A stretch of 16,728 bases of DNA, from contig CAMAYM010000058.1 of assembly GCA_945862495.1 (NCBI GenBank), forward strand, positions 1 to 16,728. Direction: 5' to 3'. The stretch is from Bordetella parapertussis (GTDB lineage Bacteria; Pseudomonadota; Gammaproteobacteria; Burkholderiales; Burkholderiaceae_B). Both the position numbers and the translations under genes were made by a program. Of the stretch, positions 7,026 to 15,265 are shown piece after piece. The number at the start of each line of letters is the position of its first letter. Within the stretch, counting starts at the first letter, position 1. The notes under the pieces are model-generated. The model saw nothing but the letters and a program-made list of their open reading frames with translations. It had not been told where the DNA came from and did not search any database.

Positions 7026-10000
7026 TCAGCGCTGCATCGCTTCCCAGGTTTTTTGTAAGCGCTTAACAGAGACGGGCATCGGGGTGCGCAACTCTTGAGC
7101 AAACAACGCGACCCGCAATTCCTCTAGCATCCACCGAAACTCATCCAGACCCGCATTGGGTGCGCCCTTGAGCGCGCTAAGTGCGCGTGCGTACTGACTC
7201 AAGACAGGGGCCATTTCAGACAACAGTCGCAAATCCCGCGCCGGATCTGACTTAAGCTTGTCAATACGTGCAATCGAAGCTTTAAGATAGCGTGGTAAAT
7301 GGACGAGCTGGCTATAAGGCGTATCCACGATAAATCGAGCGGGGACAAGCTGCAACAAATGCTGTTGTATGTCTGCGTAGGTTTGCGCATTGGCTTTGGC
7401 CTGCGGAAGCTTTCGCTGCGCGGCCGTCCAACCCTCTAGCACCGCCAGCGCTAATCGAGCAACCTCCTGAGCTAACAACCCGAGTTTAGTTTTAGCCTCT
7501 TGGCGTCGGGCTTCGAAACTCGGCGCGTCTTCTGGCCAAGGCTCAGCGAGACAAGCGCCAATCAACGCACAATCAATAATCTGGTCTCTCAGCTGCTCTT
7601 GTGTACCGATCTGTAGATAAAGCATGCTCATTTTGGTGAGCTCATGCAGATTTTTTTCGAGAAATTTGACCTGCTCACGCAGCGCAATGCGAAACAAGCG
7701 CACTAGACCACGTCGATGTGCCTGCAAAGCGACCTGTGGATCATCAAACACGTCCAATGCACACGCGGCTCCTCGCTCGACAAGAGCTGGATAGCCTACG
7801 ACCACTTGCTCTTTACGGCGAATTTCCATGAGCTCGGGAAGTTTGCCAAAACTCCATTCTGTAATTTCTTCCTGAGAAAGCACGCTCGCCACATCCTGAT
7901 CGCGCGTAGCAAGCTTTTGAAAGGTCGCCTGCGCTTGCTTGCCGAGCTCTGCTTTGATTTGCGCCAAGTTACGACCTGCAGCCAGCATGCGCCCATGATC
8001 ATCCACGACCTTAAAAGACATGAACAAGTGTGCAGGCAAGGTCTCAGGCTTAAAGTCCGTGACCAAGGGGCGGATTTTGAGTGTTTGCCAAACATCCTGA
8101 ATCAAGGCCTCGGTGAGACCGCAGGGCGGAAGCTCCAAGCGGTCATACCAACGTTCGTAGAAGCCTAAGGCGTAATCCGGCAAGGGCACACAATGACGGC
8201 GGATTTTTTGCGGCAGTGATTTGAGTAATAGTTGCGCCTTTTCCTTGAGCATCCCTGGGACCAGCCATTCACAGCGTGCCGCATCGATTTGATTCAAAAA
8301 ATAAAGCGGAACAGTCACGGTGACACCGTCTTTGGGAGAACCGGGCTCGAAGTGATAATCAATGGCGAGACGCACGCCCTGCCATTCAAAAAACTTTGGA
8401 AAGATCTCAGTGGTGACGCCAGCAGCTTCGTGACGCATCAAGGCATCACGCGTCAACATCAATTGTTGCGACTGCTCTTTTGCTAAGCCTTTTACCCAAT
8501 GCTCGAGCGTCGCAGTTTGATGAATATCTGCAGGTAACAACTTGTCATAGAACGCAAGGATAAGTGCATCATCCACCAAAATATCCGGTCGGCGCGTTTG
8601 ATGCTCAAGCTTTTCAATCTGCGCAATGAGTTTGCGGTTGTGGGCAAGAAACGGCAAAGGACTGTCGATCTCCCCGGGAATTAAGGCTTGTAAGATAAAA
8701 ATCTCTCTCGCCTGCTCCGGGGCGATCGGGCCGTAGTGCACGCGTCGCCCAGAGTAAATCGTCAGCCCATATAGCGTTGCCTTTTCATTGGCGACAACCT
8801 GTCCGAGCTTGCGTTCCCAGCGTGGGTCACTAAATGAGCGTTTGAGCAGGTGACCCGCCACACGCTCCACCCACTTTGGGTCGATCTTAGCGACACAACG
8901 CGCATAGAGTTTGCTCGTATCCACCAACTCGGCAGCCACGATCCACTTTCCAGCTTTTTTGAGAAGTTTTGAACCCGGGTGAATCAAGAAGCGAATATCG
9001 CGTGCCCCCAGATAGTGACCCGCTTCTTCAGACTTAAAACCGAGATTTCCTAAGAGCCCAGCTAACAAAGCAAGATGAATCTGCTCGTGGGTCGCCTCGG
9101 TTTTATTGAGGCGCCACCCCTGCTCGCCCACCAAGGCCATCAACTGGCTATGAATATCGTGCCACTCTCGCAGACGCAAGGGCGATAGATATTGTGTACG
9201 CAACAGAGCGACAAGCTTACGTTGAGATTCTTTGTGTTTGACCTGTTCGTGATACCAGTTCCAAAGCTTGACGTAGGACACAAATTCGGACGCGTCATCC
9301 GAAAACTTTGAATGCGCTTGGTCTGAGGCCTCGCGCGCATGCATCGGTCGGTCACGAGGGTCTTGCACCGAGAGCGCGGAGGCAATGATTAACATTTCGG
9401 TCAGACAATTTTGGTCACGTGCGGCCAAAATCATCCTACCTAAACGCGGATCGACTGGAAGCTTTGCCAAGCTTTTACCTGTTTCTGTCAGCGCATCGGG
9501 ATGGTCCGCATCTGGATCAATGGCCCCTAGCTCTTGCAGCAAATGGTAACCATCTGCAATCGCACGACCACTTGGCGGATCCACAAATGGAAAGGTCTCG
9601 ATGTCATTGAGACGCAAAGCTTTCATACGCAAAATGACACTCGCGAGTGAAGACCGCAAAATCTCTGGATCCGTAAAGGCCGCGCGATCTTTGAAGTCTT
9701 GTTCGTCATAGAGCCGAATACAGACACCCGGCCCGAGTCGACCGCAACGACCCGCACGCTGATTGGCTGAGGCTTGACTAATGGGCTCGATGCGCAGCTG
9801 CTCGACTTTGTTGCGCCACGAATAGCGTTTGACGCGCGCCAGACCACTATCGATGACAAACCGAATGCCAGGCACTGTCAGCGAGGTTTCCGCGACGTTG
9901 GTCGCGAGCACAATCCGGCGAGCGCTTGTACGAGGTCGAAAAATCTCCTCTTGTTCGTCTTGAGACAAGCGCGCAAACAACGCGAGGACCTGTGTGCCTG

Positions 10001-10886
10001 GCGGATGATGTTTTCGTAACGCCTCGGCACACTCACGGATCTCACGCTCACCAGGCAAAAAGACCAACACATCGCCTGGCCCCACGCGCGCGCACTCGTC
10101 GACCGCCTCGACCAACGCATTGATGAGATCTCTCTCCTCGTCTCTAGCCAGGCTGCGTTCAGAAAGTCCAGTTTGGGGTGCTGCATTTCCCGTTGCCCCC
10201 TCTTCGAGTGCAGGGTTCAAAACAGGACGGTATCGAATCTCGACCGGATACAAACGTCCCGAAACCTCAATGACGGGAGCAGGAATCCCTTTTTTGTCGG
10301 CAAAGTGGCGTGCAAAGCGACCCGCATCAATCGTGGCGGAGGTAATGATGAGCTTGAGATCAGGCCTGCGCGGCAATAACTGACGCAAATAGCCCAGCAA
10401 AAAATCGATATTCAGGCTGCGCTCGTGCGCCTCGTCAATGATGATGGTGTCATAGCGTTTAAGCAAAGGATCCCGCTGGGACTCAGCCAGCAAGATACCA
10501 TCCGTCATAAGCTTAATGGCTGTCTGGGCGCTACTACGATCTTGAAAGCGGACCTGATAGCCGACCCAATCTCCAAGAGGCGTTTGCAGCTCCTCAGCAA
10601 TGCGGCGAGCCACTGAACTAGCCGCCAGGCGCCTGGGCTGAGTGTGCCCAATCATTTTTTTCAGGCCGCGCCCCAACTCAAGACATATCTTGGGCAGCTG
10701 GGTCGTTTTACCAGAGCCCGTTTCACCACTCACAATCACCACCTGATGCGAAGCGATGGCGCGCGCGATTTCCTCGCGGCGTGCGCTCACCGGTAAATCC
10801 TCTGGATAGACGATCTTGGGGGGCTGACGTTGGGAAATGACGACGCTTTCCGGCTTCAGGTCGGCTAAGCGCTTTGATTCGGGCAT
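7026..10886 (-). CDS. hrpA: ATP-dependent RNA helicase HrpA (DEAH box)
   Basis: A 1286-residue DEAH-box helicase, about the size of E. coli HrpA (1300). From the ATG at 10886 the motifs are Walker A GETGSGKT at 54-61, motif Ia with TQPRRLAA near 82-89, DEAH at 151-154, SAT at 183-185, NVAETSLTVPG (motif V) and QRAGRCGRLGPG (motif VI). A long C-terminal region follows, as in the HrpA family (OB-type and DUF3418 domains). HrpA acts on RNA and has been linked in E. coli to mRNA processing and to rescue of stalled or collided ribosomes. The frame stays open upstream to a GTG at 10979. That extension reads as non-conserved sequence and would overlap argA. A TATAAT box lies just upstream of the ATG at 10916-10911, so the ATG is preferred. 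The gene is divergent from argA and convergent with lpxO. Confidence 0.97.
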   Translation of the reverse strand: MPESKRLADLKPESVVISQRQPPKIVYPEDLPVSARREEIARAIASHQVVIVSGETGSGKTTQLPKICLELGRGLKKMIGHTQPRRLAASSVARRIAEELQTPLGDWVGYQVRFQDRSSAQTAIKLMTDGILLAESQRDPLLKRYDTIIIDEAHERSLNIDFLLGYLRQLLPRRPDLKLIITSATIDAGRFARHFADKKGIPAPVIEVSGRLYPVEIRYRPVLNPALEEGATGNAAPQTGLSERSLARDEERDLINALVEAVDECARVGPGDVLVFLPGEREIRECAEALRKHHPPGTQVLALFARLSQDEQEEIFRPRTSARRIVLATNVAETSLTVPGIRFVIDSGLARVKRYSWRNKVEQLRIEPISQASANQRAGRCGRLGPGVCIRLYDEQDFKDRAAFTDPEILRSSLASVILRMKALRLNDIETFPFVDPPSGRAIADGYHLLQELGAIDPDADHPDALTETGKSLAKLPVDPRLGRMILAARDQNCLTEMLIIASALSVQDPRDRPMHAREASDQAHSKFSDDASEFVSYVKLWNWYHEQVKHKESQRKLVALLRTQYLSPLRLREWHDIHSQLMALVGEQGWRLNKTEATHEQIHLALLAGLLGNLGFKSEEAGHYLGARDIRFLIHPGSKLLKKAGKWIVAAELVDTSKLYARCVAKIDPKWVERVAGHLLKRSFSDPRWERKLGQVVANEKATLYGLTIYSGRRVHYGPIAPEQAREIFILQALIPGEIDSPLPFLAHNRKLIAQIEKLEHQTRRPDILVDDALILAFYDKLLPADIHQTATLEHWVKGLAKEQSQQLMLTRDALMRHEAAGVTTEIFPKFFEWQGVRLAIDYHFEPGSPKDGVTVTVPLYFLNQIDAARCEWLVPGMLKEKAQLLLKSLPQKIRRHCVPLPDYALGFYERWYDRLELPPCGLTEALIQDVWQTLKIRPLVTDFKPETLPAHLFMSFKVVDDHGRMLAAGRNLAQIKAELGKQAQATFQKLATRDQDVASVLSQEEITEWSFGKLPELMEIRRKEQVVVGYPALVERGAACALDVFDDPQVALQAHRRGLVRLFRIALREQVKFLEKNLHELTKMSMLYLQIGTQEQLRDQIIDCALIGACLAEPWPEDAPSFEARRQEAKTKLGLLAQEVARLALAVLEGWTAAQRKLPQAKANAQTYADIQQHLLQLVPARFIVDTPYSQLVHLPRYLKASIARIDKLKSDPARDLRLLSEMAPVLSQYARALSALKGAPNAGLDEFRWMLEELRVALFAQELRTPMPVSVKRLQKTWEAMQR

Positions 10887-10910
10887 ATTTTCTAATCCGA
10901 GTAACAGCTT

Positions 10911-10916
10911 ATTATA
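10911..10916 (-). promoter_or_regulatory. hrpA: Candidate -10 box for hrpA
   Basis: The minus strand carries a perfect TATAAT, 24 bases before the hrpA ATG at 10886. It would give a leader of about 18 bases. No good -35 is visible at 16-18 bases. The box lies downstream of the alternative GTG start at 10979, which argues against that longer start. It partly overlaps an AT-rich dyad, ATAAA-a-TTTAT, at 10914-10924. Confidence 0.4.
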
Positions 10917-10952
10917 AAATTTATCTTTAATACTCACAGCGCTCACGAGGTT

Positions 10953-10958
10953 TACAAT
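10953..10958 (+). promoter_or_regulatory. argA: Candidate -10 box for argA
   Basis: TACAAT lies 10 bases before the argA ATG at 10969. If used, transcription would start about 3-4 bases before the start codon, giving an almost leaderless message. No Shine-Dalgarno sequence stands at normal distance; the only GAGG, at 10947-10950, is 18 bases away. No strong -35 is visible. Confidence 0.35.
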
Positions 10959-10968
10959 ACAAGCCACT

Positions 10969-12369
10969 ATGCCAGACACAAAAAAAGCAGAAATGGGATC
11001 CGCTCAGGACTCCTCAAACATCCATTCAGACGCCACTGTTTCCGCTCAGGAAGCGCCTGAATTCGCGGCACCGCAGTTTGTTCGCTGGTTTAGAGAGGTT
11101 GCGCCCTACGTTCATGCTTTTCGAGGAAAAACCTTTGTGGTGGCCTTTGGAGGTGAACTGGTTCACGCCAATGCGCTCAATGCCCTGGTTCAGGATTTGT
11201 CTTTGTTGTCCGCCCTGGGCATCAAGCTAGTCTTGGTTCATGGCTCGCGACCGCAAGTTAACGAGCAACTCCGCTTAAAAGGCTTTAGCCAACAATTTGA
11301 CCGAGGTCGCGCGCCAACCGATGCCGATGCGCTGGAATGTGCAAAAGAGGCTGCGGGTGAGATTCGTCTGGATATCGAAGCGGCCTTTAGTCAGGGACTG
11401 CCCAATACGCCGATGTCTCACGCACAAATTCGTGTGATCTCGGGTAATTTTGTCACAGCGCGCCCAACAGGCATTATTGACGGGGTCGACTACAAGCACA
11501 CGGGTCAGGTTCGTAAAATCGACGTCGATGCCCTGCGCTTTGCCATCGAGCGTGGTTCGATCGTGTTGCTTTCACCGCTCGGATTTTCGCCTACAGGTGA
11601 AGCCTTTAGTTTGTCCATGGAGGAACTGGCGACCAGCGTGGCGACCAAACTGCGCGCGGAAAAGCTCATTTTCCTGACAGAAACACCGGGCGTGTTGTCA
11701 CCCGATGGTACGGTTGATACCGAACTCGCACGGCTCGATGCGGATGCCTTGCTGGCTGCAGGCGATCTGGATGAAAGCACGGCCTATTACTTGCACTTCG
11801 CCTCACGTGCCGTCAAACGCGGCGTCACGCGGGCGCACTTGATTCCCTTTTCCATGGACGGGGTGGTATTGCTTGAGATCTTTACCCACGACGGCGTAGG
11901 GACCATGGTGGTCGAGGATACCTTGGATGATCTACGGTCAGCGACGATCGATGACGTAGGCGCAATTTTGCAATTGATTGAGCCCTTGGAGCAAGACGGT
12001 ACGCTCGTGCCACGTGGCCGTGCCGTCATTGAGCGTGAGGTCGAAAACTTTACCGTTTTAGAACATGACGGCGTCATTTATGGTTGTGCGACCCTCATCG
12101 ACTATCCCAAAGATCAGATGGCGGAAATGGCGTGCCTGATTGTGCATCCTGAATGGCAAGGCGCGGGCGAAGGCGAAATTCTCTTACGGCACATGGAATC
12201 TCGCGCACGCGCCTATGGTGCCAAGCGTTTGTTTGTTCTGACCACGCGCACCTCACACTGGTTTATCAAGCGAGGCTTTGTTCAGGGTGGTGTGGCGGAC
12301 CTGCCAAAAGAAAAGCAAACCCACTACAACAGATCCCGCAATAGTCTGATTTTTATTAAACGTCTATGA
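10969..12369 (+). CDS. argA: N-acetylglutamate synthase (amino-acid acetyltransferase)
   Basis: The 466-residue protein is the classical two-domain ArgA. It catalyses the first step of arginine synthesis: acetyl-CoA plus glutamate gives N-acetylglutamate. After a non-conserved tail of about 30 residues, the amino-acid-kinase-like domain begins with FVRWFREVAPYVHAFRGKTF. It includes LVLVHGSRPQVNEQL near residue 90 and HFASRAVKRGVTRAHLIP near 280, and normally binds arginine for feedback inhibition. The GNAT domain fills about 320-466, with IVHPEWQGAGEGEILL holding the acetyl-CoA loop QGAGEG, then HWFIKRGF. E. coli ArgA has 443 residues; the extra length is at the N-terminus. A second ATG at 10993 is possible and would remove only unconserved residues. 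Neither start has a good ribosome site. It is divergent from hrpA and followed by yggX on the same strand, 77 bases on. Confidence 0.97.
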   Translation: MPDTKKAEMGSAQDSSNIHSDATVSAQEAPEFAAPQFVRWFREVAPYVHAFRGKTFVVAFGGELVHANALNALVQDLSLLSALGIKLVLVHGSRPQVNEQLRLKGFSQQFDRGRAPTDADALECAKEAAGEIRLDIEAAFSQGLPNTPMSHAQIRVISGNFVTARPTGIIDGVDYKHTGQVRKIDVDALRFAIERGSIVLLSPLGFSPTGEAFSLSMEELATSVATKLRAEKLIFLTETPGVLSPDGTVDTELARLDADALLAAGDLDESTAYYLHFASRAVKRGVTRAHLIPFSMDGVVLLEIFTHDGVGTMVVEDTLDDLRSATIDDVGAILQLIEPLEQDGTLVPRGRAVIEREVENFTVLEHDGVIYGCATLIDYPKDQMAEMACLIVHPEWQGAGEGEILLRHMESRARAYGAKRLFVLTTRTSHWFIKRGFVQGGVADLPKEKQTHYNRSRNSLIFIKRL

Positions 12370-12408
12370 GGCTTGAGACGCTGAGCACCTCTGCTGCCTC
12401 AAACGCCC

Positions 12409-12439
12409 TACAATGACACTAAATACGCTTTAAACAGGA
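12409..12439 (+). promoter_or_regulatory. yggX: Candidate -10 box and ribosome site for yggX
   Basis: TACAAT at 12409-12414 could serve as a -10 box, giving a leader of about 27 bases. AGGA at 12436-12439 lies 7 bases before the ATG at 12447, a normal Shine-Dalgarno distance. No good -35 is seen. The gene could equally be read from the argA transcript. Confidence 0.35.
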
Positions 12440-12446
12440 TACAAAT

Positions 12447-12719
12447 ATGAGTCGTACCGTTCAATGCCTCAAGCTCAAGCAAGAAGCCGAAGGTTTAGAA
12501 TTCCCCCCTTACCCAGGTGAGATGGGAACCAAAATTTGGCAAAGTATTTCCAAGCAAGCTTGGCAGGGTTGGTTAGACGTGCAAACACGTCTAGTCAACG
12601 AAAATCGTCTCAACCTCGCAGATGCGCGCGCGCGCAAATATCTTAAAGAGCAAATGGAAAAACACTTGTTCGAAGATATCGATGTTGAAGCACAAGGCTT
12701 TGTTCCGCCCCCTGCTTAA
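12447..12719 (+). CDS. yggX: Fe(2+)-trafficking / oxidative damage protection protein YggX
   Basis: A 90-residue cytosolic protein matching the YggX family in size (E. coli 91) and along its whole length. It begins MSRTVQC, followed by EAEGLEFPPYPGEMG (residues about 13-27), then ISKQAWQGWLDVQTRLVNENRLN (about 34-56) and a C-terminal FEDIDVEAQGF. The conserved cysteine C7 is present. In enteric bacteria YggX protects iron-sulfur enzymes from oxidative damage and has been proposed to move or buffer ferrous iron. It follows argA on the same strand by 77 bases, has its own ribosome site (AGGA, 7 bases away) and converges with rpiA. The family call is near certain. The exact biochemical role is known only from homologues. 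Confidence 0.97.
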   Translation: MSRTVQCLKLKQEAEGLEFPPYPGEMGTKIWQSISKQAWQGWLDVQTRLVNENRLNLADARARKYLKEQMEKHLFEDIDVEAQGFVPPPA

Positions 12720-12753
12720 AAAGCGGGCAAATACGCGAGTGCCTAACTTAGAT

Positions 12754-13425
12754 TTAACCCAAGCGACGAATACCCTGCTGCATCGCTAATAAAGCGATAT
12801 CAGCAGGACTGATAGCAAACAACCCATTGGTCACAACGCCTGGGACGTTATTGAGCCCCCTCTCCATTTCTGGAGCATGGGTGATGTTCAGTCCGTGGAC
12901 ATCCAAGATCTGATTGCCGTTGTCAGTGATGAAACCCTCTCGTAACACAGGATTGCCCCCTAGCTGACGCGCGACACGTGCAACAGCTTCGCGCGCCATC
13001 GGCAAGATCTCGATCGGTAACGGAAACTGACCCAAGCTGTCGACAAGCTTACTTTCATCTGCGATACACACGAACTGTTGAGCAACAGAAGAAACGATCT
13101 TTTCACGGGTCAAGGCGCCGCCACCACCCTTAATCATATGCAGGTGGCTATTGATTTCATCGGCGCCATCCACATAGACAGGCATGGATTGAACCTCGTT
13201 GAGATCTAGTACAAGAATGCCCAGTGCAGTCAGCCGCTTGGCGCTGCGCTCCGAACTCGCGACGGCACCACGAAATCGACCGCGATAGGTTGCCAAACCA
13301 TCAATAAACAAGTCAGCCGTGGACCCCGTACCCACACCGATCACGGCCTGTGGCGTCAAGAGTGGTTCGATGAGCGCCAACGCAGCGTCGGCGGCCTGCT
13401 GTTTAAGATCTTGTTGCGAAAGCAT
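12754..13425 (-). CDS. rpiA: Ribose-5-phosphate isomerase A
   Basis: The 223-residue enzyme interconverts ribose 5-phosphate and ribulose 5-phosphate in the non-oxidative pentose phosphate pathway. The phosphate-binding GVGTGSTADLF is at residues 30-40. The active-site blocks are YVDGADEI (D86, D89) and KGGGGALTREK (K99, E108). These sit exactly five residues later than E. coli D81, D84, K94 and E103, so all catalytic residues are kept. The ATG at 13425 is preceded by AGGA at a 7-base distance. It lies 20 bases downstream of the rmuC stop and appears to be the last gene of a minus-strand run. It converges with yggX, with 34 bases between stops. Confidence 0.98.
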   Translation of the reverse strand: MLSQQDLKQQAADAALALIEPLLTPQAVIGVGTGSTADLFIDGLATYRGRFRGAVASSERSAKRLTALGILVLDLNEVQSMPVYVDGADEINSHLHMIKGGGGALTREKIVSSVAQQFVCIADESKLVDSLGQFPLPIEILPMAREAVARVARQLGGNPVLREGFITDNGNQILDVHGLNITHAPEMERGLNNVPGVVTNGLFAISPADIALLAMQQGIRRLG

Positions 13426-13445
13426 GGATTATTCCTGTGTGAACA

Positions 13446-14867
13446 TTATTTGTCATGCGGCGAGTTTGTCTCAGCCGGCGGCACATCCTCGTGATCGAGC
13501 GACTCAGCCTCCCTGGACTCTAAGGCAAAAACAGAGCGCGCTTGATCTTCGGGCATCGCCTCGACACTCTTAAGGCTACGCAACATCACGCGCGTGCGAG
13601 ACTCTGTTTGACCAATTTTGTTGCTGGCATTATCGAGAGATTTTTTAACGTTCGCTAAGGCATCACCAAACTTACCAAACTCTGTTTTAACGGCACGCAA
13701 CACTTGCCAAACCTCAGAGGAACGCTCTTGAATTGCGAGGGTACGAAATCCCATTTGTAGACTGTTAAGTAATGCAGCGAGGTTGGCAGGACCTGCGACG
13801 TTGACACGCAAATCGTGTAGTTTGTCCAGCAAGCCAGACTGGCGCAACACTTCGGCATACAAGCTTTCACTCGGCAAGAACATGATGGCGAAATCAGTCG
13901 TATGAGGAGGTGAAACGTATTTGGCCACAATGGTTTTGGCTTGTAGCTCGACCGCGCGCGCTAAGGCAGCACCCGCAGCCTTGATGCCCTCACGATCAGA
14001 AGTTTCATGCGCATCCATCAAGCGCTCGTATTCTTCTTTGGGGAACTTGGCGTCTATCGGCAACCAAACGGGTTGGTCCATGAGGCCTTGACCAGGCAAA
14101 CGGATAGCAAACTCAACCTGCGCATCACTTCCGGGAACCGTCTTAATGTTTTGTGCATACTGATCCGGTGTCATACTATCTTCGATCAAACGCGCGAGCT
14201 GAACCTCGCCCCACGTTCCACGTGTCTTGACATTCGTCAACACACGTTTAAGGTCGCCGACCCCAGCAGCCAAGGTTTGCATTTCGCCCAGCCCTTTTTG
14301 CACCGACTCCAAGCGATCAGATACTTGCTTGAAGGACTCTGTTAAGCGGGACTCTAGGGTCGCGTGAAGTTTTTCATCCACGGTTTTTCTCATCTCATCG
14401 AGCTTGGCGGCATTATCGGTTTGCAGTGACAACAACCTCTCCTCCACCGCCACACGGAGCTCGGCAATCCGACGCTCGTTAGTTTGAATCAAGCTTTGCA
14501 ACTGTTCGGCAAAACCAGCGGCGAAACGATTGAGGGATTCTGCACTCTCGCCTCGTCCGGCTGCGGCATCACGCGCCATCGCAGCACGAAACTCAGTGTC
14601 ACTCTGCGCAAGCTCTACCCTCAACGCACGCGAGGACTCTGCAAGCTCGGTACGTAATTGTCGGTGTGTCTCCGCTTGTTCAGTCCTCAGCCCTCGCTCA
14701 AGTCGCTCCTGACCCGCCACAATTTGATCTAGCCTGGGGTCAACTGGCGAGACTTGCGCGCGCCCTGCACGCAACCACGCTAGCAACGAAAAGAGGACCG
14801 CCAAACACGTGGCACCTGCAATGAGCGACAAAAGGAAAGCAGTGCCATTAAGGGAGGTTAAATCCAT
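13446..14867 (-). CDS. rmuC: DNA recombination protein RmuC homologue
   Basis: A 473-residue RmuC family protein. Residues about 10-30 form one membrane-spanning segment (LLSLIAGATCLAVLFSLLAWL), followed by a long charged, Glu/Arg/Leu-rich coiled coil (about 45-200). The conserved nuclease-like core follows, with NVKTRGTWGEVQLARLIED near 215-233, PIDAKFPKEEYERL near 270 and FLPSESLYAEVLR near 330. In E. coli, rmuC mutations raise inversion at short inverted repeats, so it is thought to limit DNA rearrangements; a direct nuclease activity is predicted rather than shown here. The start ATG shares one base with the stop of the upstream Spx-like gene (TAATG), which suggests coupled translation. 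rpiA follows 20 bases downstream. Confidence 0.95.
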   Translation of the reverse strand: MDLTSLNGTAFLLSLIAGATCLAVLFSLLAWLRAGRAQVSPVDPRLDQIVAGQERLERGLRTEQAETHRQLRTELAESSRALRVELAQSDTEFRAAMARDAAAGRGESAESLNRFAAGFAEQLQSLIQTNERRIAELRVAVEERLLSLQTDNAAKLDEMRKTVDEKLHATLESRLTESFKQVSDRLESVQKGLGEMQTLAAGVGDLKRVLTNVKTRGTWGEVQLARLIEDSMTPDQYAQNIKTVPGSDAQVEFAIRLPGQGLMDQPVWLPIDAKFPKEEYERLMDAHETSDREGIKAAGAALARAVELQAKTIVAKYVSPPHTTDFAIMFLPSESLYAEVLRQSGLLDKLHDLRVNVAGPANLAALLNSLQMGFRTLAIQERSSEVWQVLRAVKTEFGKFGDALANVKKSLDNASNKIGQTESRTRVMLRSLKSVEAMPEDQARSVFALESREAESLDHEDVPPAETNSPHDK

Positions 14868-15226
14868 TAAGTTTGACCTATTTTTTCAGCGTAACGTTTT
14901 TCATTAAAACCGACCGTGACAGAATCATCGACATACACTGTCACGGGTCGTCGGATCAAGGCAGGATAGTGCGCAATCAGCGATAGCCATTCTGTATCTG
15001 AAGTGGGCGTTTTCAGATTGTCATCCAGATTGCGCCACGTCATAGAGGCACGGTTAACAAGTTTTTCCCAACCGCCAAGCGTCTGGGCCCATGCTTTGAG
15101 CGTCGTAGCGTCGACGGGCGTATCGCGATAGTCCTGAAAAGCATGCGAAATCCCTTGAGCGTCGAGCCAGGCGCGCGCCTTGATGCAGGTACTGCACTTG
15201 GCTAATCCGTAGAGTTTGACAGGCAT
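14867..15226 (-). CDS. Spx/ArsC-family thioredoxin-fold protein (YffB-like)
   Basis: A small protein of 119 residues from ATG 15226, with AGGA 5 bases upstream. An in-frame GTG one codon earlier is less likely. The fold is the ArsC/Spx branch of the thioredoxin superfamily: a first strand VKLYGL, then KCSTCIKARAWL carrying a CxxC pair (C11 and C14), a central GGWEKLVNR, and LIRRPVTV, whose Arg pair is conserved in the family. Proteobacterial YffB-type members often have only the first cysteine, so the CxxC form is closer to Spx-like redox proteins. It may be a glutathione- or thiol-linked reductase; arsenate as substrate is not supported by context, since no ars genes are near. Its stop overlaps the rmuC start by one base, and kdkA ends 39 bases upstream. 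Confidence 0.88.
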   Translation of the reverse strand: MPVKLYGLAKCSTCIKARAWLDAQGISHAFQDYRDTPVDATTLKAWAQTLGGWEKLVNRASMTWRNLDDNLKTPTSDTEWLSLIAHYPALIRRPVTVYVDDSVTVGFNEKRYAEKIGQT

Positions 15227-15265
15227 CACATTCCTATTTTTGTGTCAGTTATTTGTTGGATTGTT

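Noticed and set aside
7017..7054. Possible terminator for lpxO: GAAGCG/CGCTTC stem with a later T run
   Set aside because: The 6-base stem has a 15-base loop, and the T run starts 5 bases after the stem. The sequence also encodes the end of hrpA. Too weak to call.
7716..8168. 150-codon plus-strand frame inside hrpA
   Set aside because: Antisense shadow of the HrpA C-terminal region with no family features.
9878..10186. 102-codon minus-strand frame inside hrpA
   Set aside because: Same strand but out of frame with the conserved helicase core, which is continuous here; no sign of a frameshift.
10914..10924. AT-rich dyad ATAAA-a-TTTAT upstream of argA, considered as an arginine repressor box
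   Set aside because: It does not match the known longer ARG box pattern and overlaps the hrpA -10 box, so AT-richness explains it.
12367..12400. TGAGGC/GCCTCA inverted repeat after argA
   Set aside because: A 6-base stem with a 22-base loop and no T run; not a credible intrinsic terminator.
12715..12745. Possible terminator between rpiA and yggX
   Set aside because: Only a 4-base GGCA/TGCC stem with a 10-base loop, followed by CGC and five T on the minus strand. Suggestive but not convincing.
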